Assembly: GCF_964656455.1 (NCBI RefSeq)
Contig: NC_135716.1
Location: 109,090,389-109,154,388 of the forward strand
From: Halichoerus grypus
Lineage: Eukaryota; Chordata; Mammalia; Carnivora; Phocidae
Reading direction: 5' to 3'
DNA length: 64,000 nucleotides
The notes beneath the pieces were generated by a model. It ran no database searches. It was not told the origin of the DNA and saw only the letters and a program-made list of their open reading frames with translations. Shown piece after piece: positions 22,489 to 33,734 of the stretch (position 1 is the first letter of the stretch; each line of letters begins with the position of its first letter). The translations under genes and the position numbers were made by a program.

Positions 22489-24084
22489 TGTGTTTTATAT
22501 GAAAAGCCACTTAAGGAACTATTATCAAAAAGAAATAGGAAACCATCTGCTCCTCCAAAATAACTGCTAAATTCTCTGTATAGACTTAACTTACTTAAAG
22601 TAATCAAGTGATCCATCATCCAAGATAACAGCAGAGCAACGGAAAGAGACACTAATGTCCTCAAAACGGAAAAAACTCAGGAGTGCCTAGGCATGGAAGG
22701 AACGACACCTGACAGGACGCTGTCTAACCATGAAAGTGGGATAGCTATCCTTAAGGTCTGCACCTGAGTTTTCAGCAAGCATTTTAATGCAGAGGTGAAG
22801 ACTCAGGCCAGGTGAAAAGTCCCAGATGACTGACATCTTGGATACATCCAATGAGCAGGTGCACGCTTCATCACCACAGCCTCTGCACCGTCCATTAGCG
22901 CACCTTCCCTCCGCTACACCAGCACACATTCCCCAGGTCTGTCACGCTTGGCTTCTGCTTCAGTCTGCTCCGAATGACGCCAATCAGGGTCCCACACTGC
23001 TTGGCAATCCCTTCTGCGCAGCTGACCCAAAGGAAACCTCCAGCAGAGTGGAGGTGTTATCAGAGTCGAACCAGCTCCCAGTCTGCTCTGTTCTTAAATG
23101 CCAATTACTCACAACCCAGAGTCAATTTTGACCAGGGGGAAAGAAAGGATATTTGAGGTAAGAACCCTGAAATAAATACAACCTCCAACGAAGCAAGCTG
23201 TCCTGCTAGGAACTGTGTCCCTATTCTGGTACATCTGCTACACAGACTGCCAACTAGCTAGCCTCTTCTCCGCACAAACATATGCATATACATAATAGCA
23301 GTGAGTTTCTGATGTGCATTTCTCAGCCAGCAAGTGTATTATTGAAAAAATAGAGATTTGGGTTGCGGGGAAATGGGAAAGGGGGAGGCATCCCCATCAG
23401 CCTGCTACGTTTTCATCGCTAGTATCAGCTGCTCTGTTCCAGCCTAAAAGGGAACTGCGCTCTTCCTCATCATCATGTCATTTTTATTATGCCAACAAAT
23501 GATAAGGCAAAAACCCATCATCACAAACCAACCTGTGAAAAACCAACTAACAATATGAAGTTGAAAACGAAGAAGAAAGTCTTGCATTTCCTTTTACCTG
23601 TAGGGGGAAAAATGATGAAGCCCAAGGCCAGCCCCCATCACCATTCAGCAGTCCATCTTACTTTAAAATATACAGCACACAGGCTGAACAGGAAGATTTC
23701 TGCTATGCATGGCAATTGTTCCATTTTCTGTATTTCATAACCTGCAATTTTGAAGCCATGCTTGGTACACACGCTTGTAAAATAGTCATATCAGATAAAA
23801 GCAGAGGGATGCTAAACTATTGGAAAATAAATCAAATTCTCAGCAAGCAGTTATATCCATCATGTTGCAGCAAGCACACGTATAGTTTAAGCTCTGCGCG
23901 CACAGTCTATCCATTGTAATGATTTGGGGTCAGGATCCTGCCACATGCATTTAGCATTCACTAAGAAGTAAGCCCAGGAGTGTAGCAGGAAAGAGTGCAG
24001 AGCTGTAGCTCATGGTCCTGGAAGTTGCCCTCGGTGCATTCGTTTTGAGTACAGCCACTGTATCTAAGTAGCAAGGCAGAGAAG
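22489..24084. other. unassigned sequence, CpG-retaining at 22860-23060
   Basis: No transposon is identified. A GAG/GTAAGA donor-like site at 23157/23158 is preceded by an open 20-codon ATG frame, but the ATG context is poor and no promoter is visible. Not called as a gene. Confidence 0.4.
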
Positions 24085-24180
24085 AATTAACACACACATA
24101 GAACTTGACCATTTACAAGGTGCTTACATGAGCATTATCTCACCTGATCCTTAAAAGAACCTCAGGAGACAAATGGAAAA
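24085..24180 (-). mobile_element. MIR fragment, antisense
   Basis: 'caaggtgcttacatgagcat' and 'tatctcacctgatccttaaa' match the reverse complement of the MIR 3' half. From 24181 to 24819 only unassigned sequence and a G-run at 24779-24799 are seen. Confidence 0.55.
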
Positions 24181-24835
24181 AAGCATTCATGTGTTAGAGC
24201 AGCAAAAGACATTTGGGAACATCCATAAAATGTTGAGAAAGAATTCTGAAAACACATCCACCGTCACTCCCCTTCAAAATCGCGGGGGGAAGTGTGGGAA
24301 GGATATGTTTCAGCAACATCTTGTCCTGGATCCAACAGATGCACATTCAACTAAATGAATCTTCCATGGCTTTGACTTTTTTTCTTGTAATACAAATAGC
24401 TAGTTTATTAAATTAATTAAATAAGGCTAGTTTATTAGACAACCACACAGGACTTTGCAATGCCTCATTTAAGCACCAAATAGGAAAGTTATTCAGAGAG
24501 AGGATCCATAGCTTAGAAATACCATTAAAAAAAGAACCTCACATCACACAGTGTCCTATTACGGGGTCCTAAAAACTATTTCATAATGTACTAATGTAAA
24601 AAATAGAGAAATTGAAAAGCCATGGGTTTTACTTGGAAAAATGAAGCAAACATAAAGCTTCAAATTCCAAACATGAATATCACAGGAAAGCCTCATGACC
24701 TCATCTAAACCTAAGTATTGCCCAAAGGCCCCATCTCTAAATACCACCATATTGAGAGTTAGGGCTTCAACATATGAAGGGGTGGGGGTGGGGGGGGAGA
24801 CACAATTCAGTCCATAGCAGCCCTATTTCTAATTC

Positions 24836-25035
24836 CTTTTTTTTTTAAGATTTTATTTATTTATTTGACAGAGAGAGAGACAGCAAGAGAGGGAACACAA
24901 GCAGGGAGAGTGTGAGAGGGAGAAGTAGGCTTCCCCCTGAGCAGGGAGCCCGATGTGGGGCTCGATCTCAGGACCCCGGGATCATGACCAGAGCTGAAGG
25001 CAGACGCTTAACGGCTGAGCCACCCAGGAGCCCCT
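24836..25035 (-). mobile_element. carnivore SINE, antisense, with 16-bp target duplication
   Basis: Poly-T then 'aagattttatttatttattt' opens the copy and 'gctgagccacccagga' closes it. The perfect duplication gccctatttctaattc lies at 24820-24835 and 25036-25051. The following 25052-25648 is unassigned AT-rich sequence. Confidence 0.96.
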
Positions 25036-25660
25036 GCCCTATTTCTAATTCTTGATGTACATCCTCTTCAGGACCTTCAAGGCTCAACAGGAATTCTTTT
25101 ACAGATACCTATCACACCCCATCTCTTAAATTTATATATGAAACCGAAGAGTTGACCTGGTCATAGCTGAGGTTATATAAGAATAACGTACTAGCACACT
25201 TGTATAAAACCATCAAAAAACAAGAGCTGATGTATTAAAGAGCCCACATAACGAACCCTTTTAATGATCCTGAAAACCCCTTTCAGGTGTTCTTCTAAAG
25301 TTTTAAAAATTCCCTGCTAATTAAAATCCTTTTTCCCAACATGTAGCAATTAATATAAATAAATATTGGTTTCTTTTTCAATCTTTACATTTTTAGTCTT
25401 ATTTGTTATTTCAGTAATTGTGTTCTTCTCTACTTTTCAATATAAATGTGCAGTATTTCAGGTGCATTATAGATGAAAATAGCTCTATGGAAAACTCACC
25501 ATATTTATGATATTTCTTTGGGAAAAGTGCTTTCTGAGTTCCAAATAAGCATTTAAAAAATAAAGAAATAAACTTATATGGAAGAAATAATCTGTAAGTT
25601 GAAGACTATCCTGTAGAAGACATCACATTTATCAACATAATATTTAAGTTTGAGGCAATG

Positions 25661-26080
25661 GGGCGCCTGGGTGGCTCAGGCGGTTGAGTGTCTGACTCTT
25701 GGTTTTGGTGCAGGTCATGATCTCAGAGTCATGGGATCAAGTCCCACATTGGGCTCCGAACTCAGTGAGGAGTCTGCTTGGGATTCTCTCTCTCCTTCTA
25801 CCCCCCCCCCCCCCCGTTCATACTTGTGTGCACTCTCTCTCTCAAATAAATAAATAAATAAAATCTTTTTTTTTTTAATTTATTTATTAGAGAGAGAGAG
25901 AATGAGAGAGAGCATGAGAAGGGGGAGGGTCAGAGGGAGAAGCAGGCTCCCCGCTGAGCAGGGAGCCCGATGTTGGACTCGATCCTAGGACTCCAGGATC
26001 ATGACCTGAGCCGAAGGCAGTCGCTTAACCAACTGAGCCACCCAGGCGCCCTAAATAAATAAAATCTTTAAAAAAAAAGA
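25661..26080 (+). mobile_element. carnivore SINE, sense, interrupted by an inverted SINE
   Basis: Head to tail covers 25661-25867. The tail resumes at 26052-26080 after the inner insertion. The outer target duplication tttgaggcaat lies at 25649-25659 and 26081-26091. It includes a C15 run at 25801-25815. Confidence 0.94.
25868..26051 (-). mobile_element. carnivore SINE, antisense, nested in a SINE tail
   Basis: An inverted copy inside the tail of the element at 25661. The 17-bp duplication taaataaataaaatctt lies at 25851-25867 and 26052-26068. The two SINEs form a head-out inverted pair. Confidence 0.94.
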
Positions 26081-26091
26081 TTTGAGGCAAT

Positions 26092-27340
26092 ATAATAAAA
26101 TTTAGAAAACATATTTTCATATTTAATGAAAGGGAGGGAAATATAGCCAAGAGTCGGTGACAGCAAGTACCAATGAATAATTATTGACTCTTATGAAAGT
26201 GATTGTAATACCAGGGTTGCCAAATATGAATTGAAGAATAAATCTGTCCAACTTATTAGAAAAGTCGACACTTGCCCAAAACAATTTAAAAAAAAAAAAA
26301 GTGTTTTAGGAACCAACATTATTTCTGCAGCATTTAGAACCAAGAAGAGCAATCAACCAAAATGAAATCAACCGGAGAGATCTAGAGATGAACTTTCCCT
26401 AAAGAGTAGATGTGGTCTGCTCGAAACTCCCCAGTTCTCAGTCTGAAACTATAAGGCAATTCCAAGGACTCCCACCCAGTCTCTTCTAGTCTTAGAGCAG
26501 ACCTTCCGCTGCCCAGGGGTAGCCAAGATATGTCATGGACCCACTGGTCACATTAAGAAATTAAAGGACACATCAGGTCCTGCTGAAGAGGATGTTCAAA
26601 TAAATCTATTACTGTTTCCCACACCCTACTCCTTCCAACCCCACCTTTGAGTTCTAAAAAACTACTAGCAGATCTAAGATCATCTTTGGTGGTAATGCCC
26701 AGCACTGATGAACAAGTTATACATGACCTACACGATTGCTACTTACCGTGTCTTCTGTTTCTACAAATTCAACTCCAACCTCTACAAAGAAGCAGACCCA
26801 GGGTATGGGCACCATGAACTGAATCTTCGCAGGATCCTGATGAATGTTTATCCCCCATTTTTGAAATCATCTTTCCCAAAACCCTCACATATAAATCAAA
26901 CAAGGTCACTGAACTGGGAAGAGAGCAAGTTGAAAGGAAAACCCTGTGATATAGGACAAACAGGGGATGTCTAAACCCTTTGGGTTACTCCATCATTTGA
27001 AAGCACTGCCCCACTGGGATAGTTGCACTCCCCCTTCCTGGAACTTTTGATCCAGTATCTAAGAGGGTGAGAGTCACTGCTCTTTTTAAAAAGACATCAG
27101 GGGATGGCAATGTTAGTGACATTAATAAAGTAGTTTATATAGCAACTGTAGTCCAATGGGTTGTAGGATCATATTACAAGTCTTTGGATTTTAGAATTTT
27201 GGGATTTTAAATTTATCCTCTTTACAGGTTTTCATTCAAATGTGAAGTGTAATGCCTACACACTAAAAATGTGCCATATAAGTTATGTTAAAATTTACAG
27301 TAAATATTCATACTGGAAGGAAAAATCTGTTCTCCAAGAA
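26092..27340. other. unassigned AT-rich sequence
   Basis: No recognisable repeat. A splice-flanked 35-base open segment on the - strand (26747-26781) is noted as chance-level. The 88-codon + frame has no support. Confidence 0.4.
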
Positions 27341-27344
27341 ATTA

Positions 27345-27735
27345 ATGCCTGAAACTTAGTAGAGACTCAATAAATACATCTCAAATGGATGAATGAAGTG
27401 TTATTTAAAGGGCATTAAGTTGTGCTAAACCTAATGCTGTGTCCCTGCACATTATCCCATCAGTCAGGCATTGCTCTTATTTTATGAACGAGGAAAGAGT
27501 GTCATGCCCAAAGACACAGAGCTGATAAATGGTAACACCGGGCCTTGGGGAGACACTGGGTGTAGTTGGAAAGTCAACACAGGGCCAGGGTCCCCGAACC
27601 TAGGTTCTCGCTCTGGCCATTCCTCCAATATTCTGTGACCTTGTGTATGGGGTCTTAACTCATCTTGTCCTCAGTTTCCCTAGATGAGGTTCTCTTCCAG
27701 TTCTCAAATACTACGATTCCATAAATGCATGCCAT
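27345..27735. mobile_element. cluster of three MIR/L2 fragments
   Basis: 27345-27405 (+) ends 'agactcaataaatac' plus 'atggatgaatgaa', L2- or MIR-like. 27425-27540 (-) has 'cattatcccatcagtcaggc' and 'tgaacgaggaaagagtgtca'. 27560-27735 (+) has 'ttctgtgaccttgtgtatgg' and 'cctcagtttccctagatgag'. The last two are head-to-head MIRs. Confidence 0.6.
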
Positions 27736-28869
27736 CCTGCACCTGCATTCCAGTTAAAGATCCTTTCAGACAAGTGGCTGGATGAAACTCTCCCAGATGC
27801 GATGTGAACCCACGCAGTTCTTCTATCGTGCAACACTCTCGTGTTAGTCATGCCTTGAGTGCACTACCTCCATTTTCTAATCCATGCAAGTGCTTAATTT
27901 GTTGTATGTAATTTGTTCTCTTTCAAGTTAATATCCCTGTATTATAAAAATCAATAAACACACATTGAAAATAATTACAAAGATATAAACCTCTTACTTT
28001 GCAAAAATACGTGGTAATGCATGCATTTTTCTACTCAGCAACATTTACTATGTGTTAAAATGATGCTCGGTGCAATCTTAGGCAGAAGAAAATGTTTCCT
28101 AGGGAAATTTCAAACATCTACATGAAAAAAGAGAATACACATAATCAACATAACGATCTCAAGAATGGAATCAACAGAAATAAAATCGCCTCCTTTGGTT
28201 CTTCGGGGAGAATAGCTAGTTAAAGATAAAAATCAATGCTAGCAAGAGGGGTGGCTTCACTAGCCAGCATCAACTTACTGCTGTTCAGTGGGCACATTTG
28301 TTTATGGCTTCGCTACAAAAGCATTGCAGGATCAATGAAGTTGTTTGCGGGCCCTGGATTTCCGACTCTATAGAACTCGAGTGCCAACGCCATGTGGGCT
28401 AGCGAGGTAGGCAGCTGGGCAACACAGACCCACACGGTGGAAGCTTCTTTCCTGGGCTCTGACCGCGGAGGCTGAGGAAGCCTGGAAGCCAGACTCCAGT
28501 GGATTCGGCATTTTCAAGAGTGTGTTTCATAAGACACTCATTCAGGTCAATTAAATGTGAGGACTATTGCATCTCAATTCCTTTTTGAAGAGCCAGGAGG
28601 CACATTAGCATATTAAGGTCTCTAAGAAGTCCTTCGTAAGGACAGATGCTTACATTGGTTCAGGTCGCAATCTCCAAATTTCTTTGCCCATAGGACCCCT
28701 GCCACCCTGATATGTATTAACACCTCACGGAGCATTCCAGGGAACACACTCTTTGTAGCCACTTCTCGAGCAACCGATTCTCTGACATGAAGACTGAACA
28801 AGGGAGGGAAGAGGGACCTGATTCCTGGATAACCTACTGTGGGCCCAGTTTTCCTCTCTGGGCTTTGCC
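27736..28869. other. unassigned sequence, locally CpG-retaining
   Basis: 28340-28480 keeps several CpGs relative to the surroundings. No promoter elements or exon structure can be shown. Confidence 0.4.
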
Positions 28870-28950
28870 TGCCCAATTTCACTTCATCCTCACAACAATC
28901 CTGTGAAATAATATCTTAACCCCACCTGACAAATAAGGGAATGGAAAATT
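28870..28950 (-). mobile_element. MIR fragment, antisense
   Basis: 'catcctcacaacaatcctgt' then 'gaaataatatcttaacccca' is reverse-complement MIR. Confidence 0.7.
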
Positions 28951-29030
28951 ATATGTAAGATTGACTAAGAAGGATGCTCACAAAGAAGTTTTAAAAAAAC
29001 AGATTAAAAAATACATATACATATATATAT

Positions 29031-29457
29031 ATTAAGATAGATAGAGAGAAATGGGGGAGGGGCAGAGGGACAGAGGGAGAGAGGAGAATCTTTTTGTTTG
29101 TTTTTATTTTTTTATTTAAATCCAATTAATTACCATATAGTGTATTATTAGTTTCAGAGGTAGAGGTCAGTGATTCATCAGTCCTACATAACACCAATGC
29201 TCATTACATCACATGCCCTCCTTAATGTCCATCACCCAGTTACCCCATCCCCCCAACTCCCTGCCCTCCAGCAACCCTCAGTTTGTTTCCTATGATTAAC
29301 AGTCTCTTATAGTTTGTCTCCCAAGGACAGAGAATCTTAAAAAGGCTCCACACCCAACACGGAGCCTCACGTGGGGCTCCATCTCACAACCCTGAGATCA
29401 TGACCTGAGCCGAAATAAGAGTCAGGTGCTCAACAGACTGAACCACCTGGGTGCCCC
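29031..29457 (-). mobile_element. carnivore SINE, antisense, split by an L1 insertion
   Basis: The left part is 29031-29092 and the right part 29330-29457. The right part ends 'ctgaaccacctgggtgcccc', the inverted head. The SINE is continuous once the L1 at 29093-29329 is removed. Confidence 0.92.
29093..29329 (-). mobile_element. 5'-truncated carnivore L1 (3' UTR only), antisense
   Basis: T-rich start (inverted poly-A), then 'ttaccatatagtgtattatt', 'aggtcagtgattcatcagtc' and 'ccctccttaatgtccatcac'. This is the inverted 3' UTR of carnivore L1. The 9-bp duplication gagaatctt lies at 29084-29092 and 29330-29338. Confidence 0.9.
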
Positions 29458-29864
29458 CAAGATATATATTGTTAAATATATGCATATATTCATTATATAT
29501 AATGTAAAGATTAATTAGCATCCTATAGGGGTTTTTTTAATTAGAAAAAGATTAGAAAAAATCCAGGAGATTTCAAATTTAAGAAAAAAAACGGAATTTT
29601 TAGCAATGAGAGGCTACTTCCTCTGGGTAATGTTCTGTTGATGTAAAGTAGTAGCTGCCCCTTTAGGAAAGGCCCACAGTCTTCACTTCCCCAGATCCCA
29701 CCGACTGACTTGCCTCATATATGTGAGCTATCTCGTCCATACAGACATTCAAGTATGTGATGTCTGGTCTAGAATGATATATACCAAAATGCTCTTGAAT
29801 AAAACGTACCGTAGTTCGTCCTAGGTTACAACCAATCAGAACATCTCCTGCCCTCTTAAAACTC

Positions 29865-30190
29865 ATACTCCAGCAGGAAAGACAGACAATTAAACAAGGA
29901 ATTTCTTAATTGTTTGGAAAGTATTAAAAGATAAGAAAACCAAGGGGGACCTTGAGAGCTCAAGACAGGAGCACAGAGAGGAAGTGATTTTTAAGCAGAG
30001 AACTGAAAGATTAATAGGCAGTGTCCAAGAAAACAAATAGGAGGTAAAGAGTATTACAGGAAGACCCCATCAGAAAGCACCTACTGAGCCACTTCTAGGA
30101 GCTGATAATCGTGTGGGGAGATAAGACGACTAGGCCATCAAAAAGACACACAGGATGTTGATGATTGGTATCAGGGTTAAAAATTTGAGC
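29865..30190 (+). repeat. ancient interspersed repeat, same family as 13395
   Basis: 'actccagcaggaaagacaga' followed by 'caattaaacaaggaat', then 'gaagtgatttttaagcagag' and 'aactgaaagattaataggca', follow the internal portion of the family. Confidence 0.5.
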
Positions 30191-30616
30191 TGGGTCCTGA
30201 GGCAAGGAGGTGTTCTTTCACAACAAAGTCACTGAGACTGGCAAGAAGAAGGCTGAGAAAAGAATATGATATGGTCATAAGAGCAGCGTGTCCCCAAGTG
30301 CATTGCAGACTCCAGTCTCTGTCACACACGGGATCCCTATATACAAGCCCCACATCCATAGGGATCCCCCAAGCTGAACTTGCACAGAAGGAATGTGTTA
30401 AGTGAGCATATACAAGGGAGGTCAAACCGCTGTGGGAACAGGGAGACCAGAGAAGTTAGATATGTCAGCAAGGGATATATCTTTCCCACTGCAGCTCCTG
30501 AAAAGTTGAATCCTCAGACTTTTCAGTCTTGCCAGGACTTATCTTCCCAACCAAAAATAAGGTTTGGGCCTTATGACCACTTATAATGTTTCAGGAAATA
30601 TGCCTGGCAATTTAAA

Positions 30617-30651
30617 TTTATATATATACACACACACACACATATACATAA
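30617..30651. repeat. compound (TA)n(CA)n microsatellite
   Basis: 'tatatatatacacacacaca' runs into 'cacatatacat'. Confidence 0.9.
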
Positions 30652-30689
30652 TTTTATTTATATATTTATACATCTATTCAAATGCTTTT

Positions 30690-30880
30690 ATATTTATATG
30701 TGTTCTCATTTAATCCAATTTAATTACAAAATAAGTCATTAGTATCCCATTTTATAGAAGATGTAACTGAGGCTCACTGGTTATACATCTTACTGAATGT
30801 TACACAACAGTAGTGGTAAGAGGAGGGGCCAGGAATGAACTTAGGCATTCCAACCCCAAAGCTTACACCCTAAGTCAGGG
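30690..30880 (-). mobile_element. MIR SINE, antisense
   Basis: 'ctcatttaatccaatttaat', 'cattttatagaagatgtaac' and 'tgaggctcactggttataca' are reverse MIR, nearly full length. Confidence 0.75.
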
Positions 30881-30881
30881 T

Positions 30882-31125
30882 TTTGCAAACTATAGGTTAA
30901 GATCCATTACTGGGTCATAACATCTACTTAGGGGCTTGCAATAAGTGTTTTTAAGTGAAATAAGTGAAATAAAGTGAAATAAAAAACAGTCATGCTTCAC
31001 ACATAGTAACCCTAAGTATTGTTTCATGAAGTTTTTGTTTCTGGTTGATGTGTCTACTAGGTCCTAATGTAAAATTATTTCCTACTATATATCACGGCTA
31101 GAAGAGTTTTAAAGCCGTTGTTCTA
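30882..31125 (+). mobile_element. hAT-like non-autonomous DNA transposon
   Basis: It starts 'cagggttttgcaaactatag' and contains 'tccattactgggtcataaca'. It ends with a diverged inverted terminal segment near 'gccgttgttctaaga'. The layout resembles old hAT MITEs. The exact family is uncertain. Confidence 0.5.
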
Positions 31126-31289
31126 AGATCTTACGAAGGTATATAAAAAGCAAGTCACATCTACTTTTACATTTCATAATTGACCCCTTTTGAAAGGATA
31201 AAATTACCTGAGATGGGTCTGCTCTGAAAAATTAGTGGATTTATAATCACTAAGTAGAGGAGGGGTTGGAGATAAAGATTTAAGAATTA

Positions 31290-31660
31290 TATTAGTTGGA
31301 ATGGTAGGCTATGGTGTGGTAACAAACACCCAGCTTAAAATCACAAAGGTTTACTTTTCAAAATCACTACATGCCCACGTGTTCTGTGTCATACTCCCTA
31401 GGACCCTTGGCTGAGGAAGGCTGTGCCTCAGAAAGTATTTTCACAATCCCTTTGTCACTGAGGAGGAAATGTGGAGAATAACATAAGCTCTCTTAAGCTT
31501 CTACACTGAAGTTACACATGTCACTTCTTGGATTTTATTAGCAAAGCAAGCCACATGGTCACACCTAATTTCAAAAATGCAGCAAGTGCATCCTACCATA
31601 TGTCTGGGAAGCAGAAACCCAAAATATTGGATGACCAGCACTGATGACTGCCATAGGAAT
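31290..31660 (+). repeat. ancient interspersed repeat, family unresolved
   Basis: 'atggtgtggtaacaaacacc', 'acacatgtcacttcttggat', 'gcaagccacatggtcacacc', and 'catcctaccatatgtctggg' match an old mammalian repeat pattern I recognise but cannot name safely. Confidence 0.5.
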
Positions 31661-31749
31661 CACTGTCATGTAAACAATAGTTGAAACTATAAAAATGAAT
31701 GAGATCTTCTACTCCCAAGAAGGAAAAAATTACAAAATATATTTTAATA

Positions 31750-32110
31750 ATATCACCCCTAGACTCTTATTTCCAAAGACCCTACTGGTAGCTTAAGCTC
31801 AAGATGTCCTAAATCAAACTCATTATCCTCCCTACAGGGTGAGTTCCTTTTACTGGGATCTCCATTTTGATTAATATCATCACCATTCACTTAGTTGCCC
31901 AAGTGAGTCACCTTGGAGTCATCTTCAACTCTTCCTTTGCCTTCAGTGGCATAGCCAATCAATCACAGCCTTACCTCCAATAAATACTCACAAATCCACC
32001 CTTACTTCATTATTCCCTCTCTCCTGCCTTGATACCAGTCCCCATCATCTCAACTAAGGCTAGCTATCTGAATAAGGCTCTATTCCTTTTATGTAATATC
32101 AAATTGGAAA
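31750..32110 (+). mobile_element. L2 LINE ORF-end fragment, sense
   Basis: 'caagatgtcctaaatcaaac', 'tcattatcctccctacaggg', 'catcaccattcacttagttg' and 'ttggagtcatcttcaactct' are diagnostic of the L2 ORF region. The reading frame is broken. Confidence 0.75.
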
Positions 32111-33294
32111 TCTGTCTTTTTAAAATTGACTTGTTCTTATGCCATATAGAGTTTCTATGATTTTTCTTTTTTTTTCTTTTTGGAATTTTGCAAATATTTT
32201 TTCTTGAAAATTCCCCCTATTGTGGAAAAATCCAGGTCTGGATATGATTAAAGAAGAAGAAAACATTTAGAGAAAACTTAAAGAGAAGAAAAACAGGGAA
32301 AGAGGAATAAGAGTCAGGGATACATACATAGCTACCCTTCCTCAAAAGAAAGTCACTTTTTAAAGTTCTTCTCTTTGCCTCTAATTCGGAGGGTTTATAG
32401 TTTTAGAGAGAGAAGGTGATTCCTTGTGGAGAATCTTCTATCGTGTTCCAGGAGTTGAACTGGTGAGACTGAGTAAAATCTCCAAGGAAGAAAATGGCAC
32501 AAAAGAACAGAAATATAAGGAGTAAACTTTGGGATGTGCATATGCTGATGAGTGAGAAATGAAAAGAAAGCAAAGCAGAAAAAGACAGGAAAGAAATGGA
32601 CAGAAGTGGGGTAGAAATAAGATAATGAAGTGTGCACCAAAAGGATAATCAACTACTAAATGCACGTGCAGTCCAGGAGCAAGACAATTCCAAGAGCTTT
32701 TGATTTGGTCATTGGGTGATTGTGTCCTTGAAGTCAACAGATGCAGTTGGAGTGTGAAGAGGGGAGCTAGAATGCAGGCAGTAAGAAATAAGGGGATGGG
32801 CCTGTGGCGGCAAAGGTAGCACACCCCACCAAAAAGTTTGCTAGTGAGGTCAGAAGGAAAGACAGTTCCATGAGACAATGAGACGAAAGAAGGATGTTGT
32901 CCAAGACAAGGAAGACATGAACATTATGATTTTTTTTGACCAAAGGGAAAGAGAGAAGAGGATGAGATTGAAAATGGTAGAGAGAAAGGGTACCTAATGG
33001 AAAAATATTCATTTCCTCTAGTCTACCCAGCCACAACATAACCCATTAGTAGCATAGCAGCTAAGGAGGAGTAAAATAGTATTTTTATCATTCCATTTTT
33101 TTTCTGCCATAGCTGTTTAAATGTGCCCATTACTGTACATAAAATTTTTTATATAATAACTTAAAAAAAAAAAGACTTATCCACATTGATAAGAAATTTT
33201 CTAAGTGGTATTTTTGGTAAGGTTTTAAACTCTGTCCCCCTCCTGCCCCCCAAAAATCTCCACTGTTTTATGATATATAGATATGGTTTGAAAT
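32111..33294. other. unassigned; 32400-33000 may be an ancient repeat
   Basis: The + strand is purine-rich from 32400 to 33000, with motifs ('aagtttgctagtgaggtcag', 'gagattgaaaatggtagaga') resembling the 3' part of the family at 13395. The 146-codon - strand frame here is a by-product of that bias. Confidence 0.35.
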
Positions 33295-33455
33295 AATAAT
33301 ATTATTAGCTAACATTTATTTCATCCTATCTTGCATCAAGACTCTTACTAATTCTCAACACAAACTTACGAAGTGGTTACCATGCCCATTTCCTGAATGA
33401 GAAAACTGAGGTCAGAGTTGTTAAGTGACTTGCTAAGGTCATATTTACTCCACTG
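33295..33455 (-). mobile_element. MIR SINE, antisense
   Basis: 'attctcaacacaaacttacg', 'atttcctgaatgagaaaact' and 'gaggtcagagttgttaagtg' are reverse-complement MIR. Confidence 0.8.
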
Positions 33456-33734
33456 TCTAGGGTTTTCATCCACTGTGGTATAATGACTAAGTTAGCAATT
33501 CATCATTATACAGAAGAGCTAATAAAAACTTGGGAATTTTACTGGTTTCAAAATATTAAAAAATTCAAGAGGAAGGTATAGAGTTTCTTTTCTTAGCTAT
33601 CGAGACGAGAATCAAATAGAAGTTACAATATTTGTATTCATCTTCCCCCAGCAATTGATGAGATTCCCTATGATTTCATCAACACGGTGTGTCATCGAAC
33701 ATATGGAATTTTGCCAGTCTGAAGTTAAGAAATG

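Noticed and set aside
23098..23157. ATG followed by 20 codons and a GAG/GTAAGA donor
   Set aside because: Weak Kozak context, an in-frame stop directly upstream, no promoter or CpG island, and no partner exon.
26747..26781. Splice-flanked 35-base open segment on the - strand (GTAAGT donor)
   Set aside because: Kept as a calibration case: equally good short splice pairs occur on either strand by chance, so it was not called and confidence in other short exons was lowered.
32438..32878. 146-codon frame on the - strand
   Set aside because: The opposite strand is purine-rich, which depletes stops on this strand. The predicted protein is a generic hydrophobic string.
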